From positions 1,054,001 through 1,118,000 of the forward strand of contig JACAAK010000006.1 of the NCBI GenBank assembly GCA_025093985.1: a DNA stretch of 64,000 nt, in the 5' to 3' direction. This document shows positions 9,551 to 20,330 of this stretch, one piece after another (position 1 is the first letter of the stretch; the number at the start of each line of letters is the position of its first letter). The position numbers and the translations under genes are program-made. Source of the stretch: Calvatia gigantea. Taxonomy: Eukaryota; Basidiomycota; Agaricomycetes; Agaricales; Lycoperdaceae. The notes beneath the pieces were generated by a model. That model was given only the letters and a program-made list of their open reading frames with translations. It was not told where the DNA came from and did not search any database.

Positions 9551-11652
9551 TGCGCAGATGCTGAAGTGTTATCAGCGGATCGTGACGCCATCCTTGAGAG
9601 ACGGCGTTCACTCACCTTTCTGTAGTGCTCTTTGATCCACTCGGCCTCATACCGGTGGCGCCAAAGCTGGCACGAGTGAGAGTCAGCGCGGTGCTCGCCA
9701 CCGCAGTTCAGACACTTGAATTTGTGGGGACATGGCTGTCCCTCGGGGGTAGCCTTGTTGAGATCCTTAGGATGACAACAGCCGGCGACGGCGCGGTGGT
9801 TCTCAGAGGTATGAGGCCCAGCGCAGATGGGGCACCTGTTCAACCGGGATTGACAGATAGCAGTGGGGTGGCCCCAGTACCAGCAGCGCTGACACCAGGG
9901 GACCCCGGTACGGGCGGAAGCCTGCTGCACGCGGCAGGAGTGCGTTCCAATCTGGACGGTGCGCCCCACGAGACGCTTCATCCGAGTGCCGGTCTTAGAG
10001 TCGGCTAAGTCGAGCCAAGCTGTGCAGGTGTCAGAGCTGGCGGAATTGCGCGAGATGCGCGGGGTATGAGACAGCATGGCGAAGTCCTCGCGATGCGGAG
10101 ACTTCGACAGATGGCCCAGAAGGCGTTCGACAGTCATGGCCTTGCGCCCAAGCTCGTCGATGAAGGGGATATCCACGATCCTGATGTAGGACGTGGAGTC
10201 GGGAACACGGAGCTGGAGCTTAACGCCCTCAGCAACCGCCTTATGAGCCCACTCGTCTATGATGGCGACATCCTTCGGGGTGGGGGCGAAATTAGTGAGC
10301 AGCGACCAAGAATTGGCCGTGCTCGAGCGAACCGACTCGATCCTACAACAGACGCGAGCTTGCACGAGGCCTCTGTTGATAACTTCAACAAAGTGGTTGG
10401 TCTGAGGGCGGGGGGCACCTTCCGGCACGGCGACCGCAGTCATGAGGAGTTGCCGACGGTTGGGACCAGCCGTGACATTGTCGGGGCGCTTGGACTTGCC
10501 TTGCGCCGAGGGTTCAGCCTCCCGAGCCATAGCTACGACTCGTTTGGGCTCAAGCTCTGGGAACGACTGCGCAACGCGCACAGCCGTAACCACAGGGATC
10601 TGGGCAGATTTGCCCTTACCAGAGGAAGATAGCATCTGCGCGTACGAGGACGGTACTGCCTTCTTCTTCTTGGTGATGTTAAGAGGGCGCACCGGACCAG
10701 GTTGGACCGGGGCACTCCTCCGTTGTTGCTGCAGGGCAAGGCGCTTCGCCTCTGCGTTCTTTCGGATCGACTCGACAAGATCCCGCTCACGACGAGCAGG
10801 GCGGACGGGCTGAAACGGAGGTGGTGGTACGGGAGCTCTAACCGGCTTCGATCTGCCGGATCTAGGCGTGGAGCCTCCCATATCAGCGTCGACATCGCCC
10901 GAGCCAGATGGCCGAGGCGGGGGAGTAGCTCTCCTGTTAGGCAGGGGACGAGCGTAGCGAGAGGCAATGTTGGCCACAGCGTGACCCCCGAGCCAACTCG
11001 GATTAGACTGACCAGTTGGAGAGCGATCCAACCAGCCATTGTTAGACAGGGACTGGACAAACGCCAAGGCGGCGCCCAATACCACTGTGGTAGATTCCGC
11101 ACTGAGCGGCATAGCATGCATGGACCTGAACCAGGAGGACAGGTTGTGCAGGGATTCGGCTGCGCCCTGGACGTCCACAGCGAGGTGTTCTTCGTCACCT
11201 GCCAACGCCGCTACGGATGGAGCATACTCCAAATCGCCGAACAACTCCACTGACATATCTCTGCCAGCAGAGCTCCCAGGGGGATCGGTGGCGATCGCGG
11301 AAGCAGCAGCCCCGGGGGCCACTACCTCGTCCTCGTCATCGTCGAAAGAATCCGCCATCTCCATAGGCGCAGGAGAGGGGGAGGTAGCACGAGAGGGAGC
11401 ACGGGACCGAGGTCGGGCGGTTCCACTCGAGGAGGTTGATGATGGCGGCCGTGCCGTGATCGGGACAGCGGCGTATCGTTGGCGCGTGCCCTCCCCAGAG
11501 GAAGCCTGGGTCGAGGCGCGGGTTTGGTAGCGGGGTTGTGGCTGCTGGGAGCCCACACCCGGAATACGAGCGATCGGGTCAGGGGACGATTGCGGCGGGA
11601 CCGGGTCGTCAGCCCACGGGTCGTTTGATGAGCTGGGTGGCCTACGGCTCAT
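9547..11652 (-). CDS. LINE-B ORF1 protein
   Basis: This is an intact 701-residue ORF1 with a disordered Pro/Ser/Arg-rich N-terminal half, an acidic patch (DSFDDDEDE) and three C-terminal Cys/His knuckles (CQRCWYWGH...C, CPICAGPH, CLNCGGEH). It is expected to bind element RNA and form the ribonucleoprotein with ORF2. It differs from the LINE-E copy by only a few residues, for instance SVELFGD for SVESFGD and a methionine in AQMLSSS. The start is the first ATG downstream of the 5' terminus. Confidence 0.92.
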   Translation of the reverse strand: MSRRPPSSSNDPWADDPVPPQSSPDPIARIPGVGSQQPQPRYQTRASTQASSGEGTRQRYAAVPITARPPSSTSSSGTARPRSRAPSRATSPSPAPMEMADSFDDDEDEVVAPGAAASAIATDPPGSSAGRDMSVELFGDLEYAPSVAALAGDEEHLAVDVQGAAESLHNLSSWFRSMHAMPLSAESTTVVLGAALAFVQSLSNNGWLDRSPTGQSNPSWLGGHAVANIASRYARPLPNRRATPPPRPSGSGDVDADMGGSTPRSGRSKPVRAPVPPPPFQPVRPARRERDLVESIRKNAEAKRLALQQQRRSAPVQPGPVRPLNITKKKKAVPSSYAQMLSSSGKGKSAQIPVVTAVRVAQSFPELEPKRVVAMAREAEPSAQGKSKRPDNVTAGPNRRQLLMTAVAVPEGAPRPQTNHFVEVINRGLVQARVCCRIESVRSSTANSWSLLTNFAPTPKDVAIIDEWAHKAVAEGVKLQLRVPDSTSYIRIVDIPFIDELGRKAMTVERLLGHLSKSPHREDFAMLSHTPRISRNSASSDTCTAWLDLADSKTGTRMKRLVGRTVQIGTHSCRVQQASARTGVPWCQRCWYWGHPTAICQSRLNRCPICAGPHTSENHRAVAGCCHPKDLNKATPEGQPCPHKFKCLNCGGEHRADSHSCQLWRHRYEAEWIKEHYRKVSERRLSRMASRSADNTSASAQ

Positions 11653-11775
11653 ACCAGCGAGTATATCAGCAACTAGGGACGTGCCCTAGCCAAGCGTTGG
11701 GGTTGTGGTGTATTCGATACGACTAGACTACAGTAACCGCCCCGTTGATGGTGGTGGTTGCTGGAAAAGGAAGGT
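11653..11775 (-). promoter_or_regulatory. LINE-B 5' UTR, presumed internal promoter region
   Basis: This 123-nt leader is conserved almost base for base in LINE-A, -B, -D and -E. LINEs without LTRs must carry promoter activity inside the transcribed unit, so this short leader is the obvious candidate (inference from group biology). I see no TATA box. The element begins ACCTTCC on the minus strand. One extra base (11776) lies between the element and the flanking duplication, as is common at LINE 5' junctions. Confidence 0.6.
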
Positions 11776-12850
11776 GCTCCTACAGCTCCTGTACAGCTCC
11801 CCAGCACTCCTCCCAGTGTTCCCCCAGTAATTGAGCCTCCACACCTTCCTAGGCGCTCAAATCGCTCCAGGAAACCGCCAGGAGAGTGGTGGAGGATCAA
11901 GCTGTCTCCTGAGCCCGAGGAGGACGATTTTGACGATCAGGAAGCTGTCTATTGGGCTGACAGTGGATATCAAGAGGTGGAGTTTGCTGGGACTGTTTCT
12001 GGGCCTGATCCTCGCACCTATAAGGTTGCTATGAGGTCCCCTGATGCCCAGGACTGGTCTAGAGCTTGTGACGACGAAATCTTCGCCCTGGAGTCCAACA
12101 ACACCTGGGAACTAGTTGAGCTACCTCCTGGAAAGAAGCTGGTCAACTCTGGATGGGTTTTCAAGGTCAAGCGCAATCCTGATGGCTCTGTAGAGCGCCA
12201 CAAAGCCCGCTTAGTTGCTAAGGGCTATTCTCAGCGCCCTGGCTATGATTACACTGAGGTTTTTGCCCCTACATTTCGTCCTGCATCCCTCAGACTTATT
12301 ATAGCCTTGGCTGCAAGAGAGGGCTTCAAAATGCGCTCCATTGACATCTCCTCTGCCTTCACCTATGGGGACCTTGATGAGGAGATCTACATGGCCCAGC
12401 CTGAGGGATATCACCAAGGTGGCCCAAACCATGTCTGTAAGCTCACCAAATCGCTCTATGGCCTTAAACAGGCAGCTAGGCAGTGGAATAAGAAGCTACA
12501 CAGTGTCATGACCTCCATGGGCTACTCGAGACTCAGATCTGACAACTCCCTCTACATCTATTCCAAGGGATCAGTCAAGGTGATTGTCCCAGTCTTCATT
12601 GATGATATCACTCTGGTGTCGAGGGATGACTCTGCCATGGACTCAGCTGTCCAGGAACTGTCTAAACACTTCAAACTGCGAGATCTCGGTGCTACAAGCT
12701 GGTTACTGGCTGTACAGGTGAAGCAGGACACTCTAAATCGCTCCATTTCGCTCTCCCAGGCTCAGTATGTCAGGGAACTGCTAGAGCGCTTCAAAATGGA
12801 CGATTGTAACGCTGTGAAAACCCCTCTACCACCAGGACTTGAGCTCTCTG
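11776..12850 (+). pseudogene. Copia-1 gag-pol, middle fragment (linker and reverse transcriptase)
   Basis: This is a plus-strand fragment of a Ty1/copia polyprotein of about 358 codons. It begins in the Pro-rich linker after integrase and includes the RT motifs YDYTEVFAPTFRPAS, SIDISSAFTYG and FIDDITLVS. It is open from end to end. On the left it is cut by the LINE-B/E recombination junction; the missing 5' part is at 39913-42488 on the opposite strand. On the right it is cut by Copia-2, and it resumes after a 5-bp duplication at 19284. Bases 11777-11789 (CTCCTACAGCTCC) are one half of the duplication whose other half is at 39913-39925 in reverse complement. Confidence 0.9.
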
Positions 12851-13143
12851 TGTAAAGAGGTGCGCGTGGGGGACGTTGAGACGGTCCTAACAGTGGTGGA
12901 ACGAAGTCTATTGGATTAATATTAAAGGAGGAAATCCACAATTACTGTGGACAACTGTAAGAGACTTGATAATGAAGTTACAATACTTTGCTCACCTGTG
13001 GACAACTGTAAGAGACTAAAGGCTCTCAAAGCGTCCACAGGAAGCTACAAGTCCACCTGTGTCATGTGACTCATCACCTGACTAAAACTCTGTCAGTGAT
13101 AAGTCCCAATCTATCTATAGGACTGATGAGACCACATCTAACA
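12851..13143 (-). repeat. Copia-2 3' LTR (family 1)
   Basis: This 293-bp LTR runs, on the minus strand, from TGTTAGA to TTTACA. It contains two copies of the motif GTGGACAACTGTAAGAGA (12947-12964 and 12998-13015, plus-strand reading) 51 bp apart, and near 13062-13081 an imperfect palindrome with arms TCATGTGA and TCACCTGA. Immediately inside the element (13144-13160) is a run of C on the plus strand, which is the purine-rich tract on the coding strand. Confidence 0.93.
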
Positions 13144-13182
13144 CACCCCCCTGATCTAAGCAGTCCATGGAGAGGGGAGTTA

Positions 13183-16100
13183 TCACAGAGTGAGTCCAAG
13201 CAAGGGAACAGCAAAGTTCACAGTCTTGGGGTATACAGCCTTCGTGAGGATATCAGCAAGTTGTTGGTCAGTGGACACATACACTGGATTGATCACTTCA
13301 TCAGCAACAGCATCTCGAAGCCAGAAGAACCTCAAGTCCAGGTGCTTCATCCGTCCATGGTGCTCTGGGTTCTTCGCTACACAAATTCCTGACTTGTTGT
13401 CAATGTAGAGTGTCGAGGAAAGGGAAGGGGGATAGCCAAACTCTGTCAGGATGTTCCTCATCCACATGATCTCCTTGCCACCCTCAACTGCAGCAACATA
13501 CTCAGCCTCAGTAGAGGACAGAGTCACAAAAGGCTGGCGCTTTGAGCACCATCCTACAGCCCCACCACTCACTAGAGTCACATAACCGCCTGTAGCACGT
13601 CCTGTGGCCTTGCAGGAGCCATGGGAAGCATCAGAGAAGGTCTGGAATAGCTCTGGGTTGTCATTACCCTTGTAGACAAGCTTGTACTCAACAGTTCCCT
13701 TCAGATAACGAAATAAGTGCTTTACAGCAGCCCAGTGCCTCGGAGATGGGTTGTGATTGAACCTCCCAAGGTAGGACACAGAGTAAGCAATATCTGGACG
13801 AGTCATGGTGGCAAGATACTGCAGGGAACCCACAGCAGAGAGATAGGGAATGGACTTCATGGCTTCTTGCTCCTCAGGGGTAGGCTGGTCATCAGAGAGC
13901 TCAAGTCCTGGTGGTAGAGGGGTCTTCACAGCGTTACAATCGTCCATTTTGAAGCGCTCTAGCAGTTCCCTGACATACTGAGCCTGGGAGAGCGAAATGG
14001 AGCGATTTAGAGTGTCCTGCTTCACCTGTACAGCCAGTAACCAGCTTGTAGCACCGAGATCTCGCAGTTTGAAGTGTTTAGACAGTTCCTGGACAGCTGA
14101 GTCCATGGCAGAGTCATCCCTCGACACCAGAGTGATATCATCAATGAAGACTGGGACAATCACCTTGACTGATCCCTTGGAATAGATGTAGAGGGAGTTG
14201 TCAGATCTGAGTCTCGAGTAGCCCATGGAGGTCATGACACTGTGTAGCTTCTTATTCCACTGCCTAGCTGCCTGTTTAAGGCCATAGAGCGATTTGGTGA
14301 GCTTACAGACATGGTTTGGGCCACCTTGGTGATATCCCTCAGGCTGGGCCATGTAGATCTCCTCATCAAGGTCCCCATAGGTGAAGGCAGAGGAGATGTC
14401 AATGGAGCGCATTTTGAAGCCCTCTCTTGCAGCCAAGGCTATAATAAGTCTGAGGGATGCAGGACGAAATGTAGGGGCAAAAACCTCAGTGTAATCATAG
14501 CCAGGGCGCTGAGAATAGCCCTTAGCAACTAAGCGGGCTTTGTGGCGCTCTACAGAGCCATCAGGATTGCGCTTGACCTTGAAAACCCATCCAGAGTTGA
14601 CCAGCTTCTTTCCAGGAGGTAGCTCAACTAGTTCCCAGGTGTTGTTGGACTCCAGGGCGAAGATTTCGTCGTCACAAGCTCTAGACCAGTCCTGGGCATC
14701 AGGGGACCTCATAGCAACCTTATAGGTGCGAGGATCAGGCCCAGAAACAGTCCCAGCAAACTCCACCTCTTGATATCCACTGTCAGCCCAATAGACAGCT
14801 TCCTGATCGTCAAAATCGTCCTCCTCGGGCTCAGGAGACAGCTTGATCCTCCACCACTCTCCTGGCGGTTTCCTGGAGCGATTTGAGCGCCTAGGAAGGT
14901 GTGGAGGCTCAATTACTGGGGGAACACTGGGAGGAGTGCTGGGGAGCTGTACAGGAGCTGTAGGAGGCGTCACAGGAGGCTCTGAGGGTTCAGGACTGTG
15001 GACTTGTGGGGGCTGAAGCTGAGATGGTGATGAGATGATGCTATCTTTGCAGGAACCTTCTTGAAGAGGAAGTGGATGGACTGATGGTGCTCTGGGAGCC
15101 TCAGGAGCATCCGGAGCGGGCTGGGGTGACTCAGGCAGGTAGTCTACATCACCCCCCTCATCTTCAAGAAGTGGGAGCATCTGGGAAGGTCCAGGAGACG
15201 AGATAGACGAGGTAGAAGGTGGTGAGACTTCAGGGGAGGATGGAGGGCCAGCAAATGATGGTATGGTGTTCATTTTCGCTCTAGATAGTCCAGGGAAGTA
15301 TCTCTCGTCAAAATCTGCACGCTCTGAGATCCTGGTTTGCCTAGTAGTAGGGTTATAGAACTTCCAACCTTTGTAGCCAGTGGGATATCCAATAAAAACG
15401 CATTTTTCAAAGTGAGGCTGCAAAGAATTTCGCTTATCTCGCTGTATATGCACATAGGCAGTACACCCCCACACTCTGAGGTGCGAAACATCGGGTTTTT
15501 GTTTGTAGAAGGCCTCAAAAGGTGTGGTTTTCGGTAGAGCAGAGGTAGGGAGCCCATTCCACACATGGACCATGGCAGCTATGCATTCACCCCAAAAACT
15601 CGCTGGCAAACTGGACTCCGAGAGCATGGCAGTGATTCTCTCACCCATAGTCCTATTAGCCCTCTCAGCAAGACCATTCTGCTGGGGCCTATTTCGCACA
15701 GAATGCCTCCTCTCGATGCCACACAGCCTTGTGAACTCCAGGAAGGCATTAGACATGTATTCACCACCTTTATCATCCTGTAGAGCGCAGATTTTGACTC
15801 CTAGTTGGTTCTCAGCCCAATATTTGTAGGTTTTGAATGCTTCAAAGGCTTCTGACTTGGATTTAAGCAGATACACCGCCCGGAATCGCGTAGAATCGTC
15901 TATAAAGGTGATCCAGTACTTGTAGCCTTGGTGGGTAGCTGCTGGAAGTGGTCCATGCAAATCTGAGTGCACTAGAGCCAGTGGGGAGCGATTATGGCTG
16001 GTGGAGGAGGGGAATGGATGGGAATGCATCTTTCCTGCAAGACAGGGCTCACAGATGGGGTCAGGGGACGCCTCAGACTCCAGTTTAAGGCCTGTAACAA

Positions 16101-17387
16101 GCTCCTGACTGATCATTCTCTTCACATCTGCATAATTGTGGTGCACAAAGCGTCTATGCCACAAGGAGAGGTCTACAGGGAGTGTGGAGAGGTGAAATGC
16201 GGTCTCTGAAGCGATTGTAGTGCCATCTAACAGTGCTGAGTGGCCCGGAGTGATTCTAGCCTTGAAAAGCGCCTTTTTGCCCTTATAAAACACCATAGAG
16301 GTTGCACCAATGCTGATATTAACTCCGGAGTGACGAGTAAGGTATAAACATGATAGTAGGTTGCTCCGGAGGTCTGGGACATGTAGGACTCTCGAAAACT
16401 CGACCTCTCTAACCCTTTTCCCTTCCAACACAGGCTGAAACACCACAGAACCTACTCCAGCTGAGTAGACAATGGAATTGTCAGCTAAGCGGATGGGAAT
16501 GCAACTGGGGGAGTAGGACTTGAACCAGTGGCGATGTGGGGTCATATGAGAAGTGGCCCCTGTGTCTGCAAGCCAATGGAAGTCAGCATCAAGCTGTAGA
16601 GGTGAAGAGGGAGAGGGTGACGAAGAACTTGCATTTCCGGCGAATTCCCGGGCCTGTTGCGCTCCGCCCGCTGTAGGCGACGAGGGGGGGTCCTGAGGAG
16701 TGTCCTGTGCGCGTTTTGCGTGATTCCGACGACGCCTTGATGAGTTATTGGCAATTTGCTCAGCAGTCTTCTCCTGGGCTTGCTTTTGAGCTGCCTCGAA
16801 TGCCCAGCACTTCTGGATAGTGTGTCCGGACTTGTGACAAAAATCGCATTTTCCGGATGAAGGAGGGGGCTGGGAGCGTGCGGAAAAGGCTGTGGAGGAG
16901 CTGACAGTGTCCTGGGCACGTCTGCGGTGTTGAATATCCTCTGTGACAAAAGCCTGGTGCACAGCAGCCTTGTCAAGTTTGTCCATGAGGAGGAGGGAGG
17001 AGGTGAAGGAGGCAAATTCTTCAGATGGGAGGGCTCTAATGAGGGACATGGAGGCTAGTTCTTCATCAAGCTGGGTAAGGGTGAAGTCCACAGGCCTGAG
17101 GTCCTTGATAGTCTTCACTGCATCTTCAACTCTGTTGATAAGGGACTGTAGGGACTCCTCCTCGAGTTTCCGGATGGTAAAGAGGTCATCATAGGCATTG
17201 AATCGCATTCCTGGACGCTTTTGGAGGTGCACAGACTGTAGGGAGGTCCACATCTTGACTGGGTCATCCTGGATGCCATTGAAGTGAATCCTCTGGTCAG
17301 CCTCCACCATAAGGAAGAGCCAACCCGCAGCTCTGTCTGCCTTAGCCTCCCAGGCATCCTGAGCAGCCAGCTCAGCCTCAGTGGGGG

Positions 17388-17418
<31 letters not shown>

Positions 17419-18865
17419 TGGCTTGCGCCAATTTATAGCGCGGTGCCCGATCGCAGTCCGCGTGTAGCTAAGTACAAAGCCCCAACTACAAAGTCCGATG
17501 AGTTAAGAGTAATCTACTGTTCAGACGTGGCCCAACCCAACCCAAGCGTTACCCAGACCAGACTAGCCCACACCCTACTTGCCAAATTCCCCGGTCGCCC
17601 GAAATGCCCATCACACTGAAGAAGGCCCAGTTGCCCAGGCCTTGTGGTGTACACCCAGTGACGCACCGCCGCGGGGCGGCGGTGCCCTGATCGTCCCTCA
17701 AGAGGCGGACCCAGCGGCAGCGGCGGCCGAGTGCCCTCAGGGGGACAGGTGTAGTCAGGAGAGCCAGCGCAGGGAGCCCCCGCTTGGAGCCGCCTTACCC
17801 CCAACTTCCCAAGTGAAAGGGTATCAGCCCAGTCCTGACCCAGGGCAACACAGTAGGCAGGGTAGCAACTCGAAGCGCCGCCTAGACGGTGCCCAAGAAA
17901 GCAGCTTAGCAGGACGAACCCGCACCGCCACCCGGGGACCCCACCCCCGTTATTTTACGCCTCCGCCCCCCACGAAGCCCCCAATCAGGCCTAGGAAAGG
18001 AGTACCACCAGCCGAGGCCGGAAGCACCCCCCAGGGACCCCACCCCTGTTGCCTTACAACTTCTCCCCCCAGTAGGCCAGAAGACCAGCGACCCCGTAGG
18101 AGCCCCCCACGCGCGCCAGCTCAGCCGATCCCAGCATCATCTGGTCTGAACGCGAAAGCACCAGGGTTCGCGTTCAGGAAGTCAATCAGCTCACGAATGG
18201 TCTGAGGAGGTCTGTCAAGCTCCCTCTTATGGTTGGGACACCTGACGAAAATGTGATAGCGCCCCTCGAGAGCGGCGCCACACAAGCAGCCAACGCTTTC
18301 GTTCGGAAAGAATCGCACACGGTACGACCCAATCGGAGCATGACCAGTAACGGCACGCACGGCCCTCGCACACAGCGAGTTAGAGCCGCTAACATGAGGA
18401 AGCCAGGGCCCACCAGAAAGGTAGGTCGGCTTCCCCGGAATAGATGGATCTGCCCCGGAAGCAAGATCCATATTACTGTGCCCCTTGTAAGAAGAGGTAG
18501 AGTACAGCTGACGCCAAGACTCCAGAACGTCATCGACCGCCTCTTTGCGCAGGCGGGCAATAGAAGTGAACGGCCTCGGGCCATAAGCGACCTGAGGGAA
18601 CGAGGTAACATGCCGGTGAACAACATGGTGGAACTCCCACTTCTCGGAAGAAGGGACAGCGAGGAATTCAACGCCTCTCCGGGGATCCCCAGAGAGCCAT
18701 CGTTTAAGCGCCCTCAGTGGGGGTTTTAGACATGGCAGGGGGGGAGACTTTTCCAGAAACAATCCTCCACAGACCACTAGCCCTCAACCACGCCTCCATC
18801 TCGCCAGCCCAAGTAGAGTAGTTCGTCCCACATAGCTTCGCAAAGTTTGGTCCGGATTGAGCCAT
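13183..18865 (-). pseudogene. Copia-2 gag-pol polyprotein, interrupted by LINE-F
   Basis: This is a 1448-codon frame in two blocks, 18865-18712 and 17387-13183. In order it holds gag with a C-X2-C-X4-H-X4-C knuckle (CDFCHKSGH, about residues 228-241), an aspartic protease (DTGATSHM, Asp near 322), integrase with a Cys/His pre-domain (CEPCLAGK), FIDDSTRF and DDKGGEYM motifs, RT (FAPTFRPAS, FIDDITLVS) and RNase H (FSDASHGSC, STEAEYVAAVEGGK, DNKSGICVAKN). The order protease-integrase-RT-RNase H is that of copia. Each block is open, so the protein was intact until LINE-F split gag near residue 48. The start is the first ATG after the leader; there is one frame with no gag/pol shift. Confidence 0.93.
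17388..18711 (-). mobile_element. LINE-F: 5'-truncated LINE insertion in Copia-2 gag
   Basis: This 1324-bp insertion starts (at its 3' end) with poly(T) 17388-17412, then the LINE 3' UTR, then the last 190 or so codons of ORF2 down to the TGA at 18121. It is truncated inside ORF2 at the WLSGDPRRG region. It is flanked by a 12-bp duplication, CCTCAGTGGGGG, at 17376-17387 and 18712-18723. The ORF2 tail is open; one cysteine-cluster residue differs from LINE-E (CLCG for CSCG). Its 3' UTR variant (TTTATAGCGCGG before the tail, plus-strand reading) groups it with LINE-D rather than LINE-B/E. Confidence 0.95.
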
Positions 18866-18990
18866 TTTTGCGGTCAGGAGAGCGGAAATAGAGTTGGGGT
18901 GGGGAGAGAGATGTAGAAGGAGATAGAGAGAAAGGAGGAAAGTGAATTAAAGTGTTGTTTTGAAGCTGTTAAAGTGCGGGGCCCATAACC
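18866..18990 (-). promoter_or_regulatory. Copia-2 leader and primer-binding site
   Basis: This is the untranslated leader between the 5' LTR and gag. Directly adjoining the LTR (18976-18990) the coding strand reads GGTTATGGGCCCCGC. This matches the complement of the anticodon-stem region of eukaryotic initiator tRNA-Met (GGGCCCATAACC), not its 3' end. That is the half-tRNA priming known for Drosophila copia. The tRNA match is from knowledge of the tRNA, not from a search of this genome. Confidence 0.8.
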
Positions 18991-19283
18991 TGTAAAGAGG
19001 TGCGCGTGGGGGACGTTGAGACGGTCCTAACAGTGGTGGAACGAAGTCTATTGGATTAATATTAAAGGAGGAAATCCACAATTACTGTGGACAACTGTAA
19101 GAGACTTGATAATGAAGTTACAATACTTTGCTCACCTGTGGACAACTGTAAGAGACTAAAGGCTCTCAAAGCGTCCACAGGAAGCTACAAGTCCACCTGT
19201 GTCATGTGACTCATCACCTGACTAAAACTCTGTCAGTGATAAGTCCCAATCTATCTATAGGACTGATGAGACCACATCTAACA
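18991..19283 (-). repeat. Copia-2 5' LTR (family 1)
   Basis: This 293-bp LTR is identical by eye to the 3' LTR at 12851-13143. It carries the same twin motif and palindrome and should hold the promoter for the genomic RNA. The flanking CTCTG at 19284-19288 is the right half of the target-site duplication. Confidence 0.93.
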
Positions 19284-19998
19284 CTCTGATGACCAGCCTA
19301 CCCCTGAGGAGCAAGAAGCCATGAAGTCCATTCCCTATCTCTCTGCTGTGGGTTCCCTGCAGTATCTTGCCACCATGACTCGTCCAGATATTGCTTACTC
19401 TGTGTCCTACCTTGGGAGGTTCAATCACAACCCATCTCCGAGGCACTGGGCTGCTGTAAAGCACTTATTTCGTTATCTGAAGGGAACTGTTGAGTACAAG
19501 CTTGTCTACAAGGGTAATGACAACCCAGAGCTATTCCAGACCTTCTCTGATGCTTCCCATGGCTCCTGCAAGGCCACAGGACGTGCTACAGGCGGTTATG
19601 TGACTCTAGTGAGTGGTGGGGCTGTAGGATGGTGCTCAAAGCGCCAGCCTTTTGTGACTCTGTCCTCTACTGAGGCTGAGTATGTTGCTGCAGTTGAGGG
19701 TGGCAAGGAGATCATGTGGATGAGGAACATCCTGACAGAGTTTGGCTATCCCCCTTCCCTTTCCTCGACACTCTACATTGACAACAAGTCAGGAATTTGT
19801 GTAGCGAAGAACCCAGAGCACCATGGACGGATGAAGCACCTGGACTTGAGGTTCTTCTGGCTTCGAGATGCTGTTGCTGATGAAGTGATCAATCCAGTGT
19901 ATGTGTCCACTGACCAACAACTTGCTGATATCCTCACGAAGGCTGTATACCCCAAGACTGTGAACTTTGCTGTTCCCTTGCTTGGACTCACTCTGTGA
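19284..19998 (+). pseudogene. Copia-1 gag-pol, C-terminal fragment (end of RT and RNase H)
   Basis: These last 237 or so codons of the Copia-1 polyprotein include FSDASHGSCKATG, STEAEYVAAVEGGK and DNKSGICVAKN of the copia RNase H, and end at TGA 19996-19998. The first five bases are the CTCTG duplication made by Copia-2, so the frame joins directly to 11776-12850. The fragment is intact, which indicates that Copia-1 was also coding-competent before Copia-2 and the LINE inserted. Confidence 0.92.
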
Positions 19999-20037
19999 TA
20001 ACTCCCCTCTCCATGGACTGCTTAGATCAGGGGGGTG

Positions 20038-20330
20038 TGTTAGATGTGGTCTCATCAGTCCTATAGATAGATTGGGACTTATCACTGACGGAGTTTTAGT
20101 CAGGTGATGAGTCACATGACACAGGTGGACTTGTAGCTTCCTGTGGACGCTTTGAGAGCCTTTAGTCTCTTACAGTTGTCCACAGGTGAGCAAAGTATTG
20201 TAACTTCATTATCGAGTCTCTTACAGTTGTCCACAGTAATTGTGGATTTCCTCCTTTAATATTAATCCAATAGACTTTGTTCCACCACTGTTAGGACCGT
20301 CTCAACGTCCCCCACACGCACCTCTTTACA
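20038..20330 (+). repeat. Copia-1 3' LTR (family 1)
   Basis: This 293-bp LTR (TGTTAGA...TTTACA) follows a purine tract ending GGGGGGTG. It differs from the presumed 5' LTR of the same element (42614-42906) at several sites, for example GAGACTCGATAA against GAGACTAGATAA and GTGCGTGTGG against GTGCGCGTGG in matched orientation. The adjoining base block CCCCG (20331-20335) does not match the flank of that 5' LTR (CTTCT), so the element's ends come from different insertions or have been rearranged. Confidence 0.92.

Larger units (their letters stand above)
4919..11775 (-). mobile_element. LINE-B: full-length Tad1-like LINE, both ORFs open
   Basis: This is a complete 6857-bp non-LTR retrotransposon. 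From its 5' end (right) it has a 123-nt leader, ORF1 (701 aa), ORF2 (1300 aa), a roughly 700-nt 3' UTR and a poly(A) tail seen as poly(T) at 4919-4939. No ORF contains a stop or frameshift. The flanks do not match each other: the left flank is LINE-H ORF1 sequence and the right flank is copia pol sequence. Each flank instead pairs with a flank of LINE-E, so B and E appear to be reciprocal recombinants. B and E are also closer to each other than to LINE-D, for example QVHRDSSD and FRRVV in B and E against QAHRDSSD and FRRIV in D. Confidence 0.93.
12851..19283 (-). mobile_element. Copia-2: complete Ty1/copia LTR retrotransposon carrying LINE-F
   Basis: This is a complete element with two 293-bp LTRs that look identical by eye (12851-13143 and 18991-19283), a primer-binding site, a single gag-pol frame and a purine-rich tract before the 3' LTR. 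It is flanked by the 5-bp duplication CTCTG (12846-12850 and 19284-19288). It lies antisense in the RT-RNase H part of Copia-1, a member of the same family. Its only break is the insertion of the truncated LINE-F at 17388-18711. Without LINE-F and one copy of its 12-bp duplication the frame is 1448 codons long. Identical LTRs imply a young insertion. Confidence 0.95.

Noticed and set aside
17388..17412. Long homopolymer T and A runs as possible sequencing artefacts or microsatellites
   Set aside because: Each lies exactly at a LINE 3' end, most are next to a target-site duplication, and length falls with age of the copy.
12851..20330. LTRs at 12851 and 20038 in opposite orientation, resembling long terminal inverted repeats of a DNA transposon
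   Set aside because: Each belongs to a separate copia element with its own gag-pol frame in the matching direction, and Copia-2's own LTR pair (12851, 18991) with a CTCTG duplication explains the layout.
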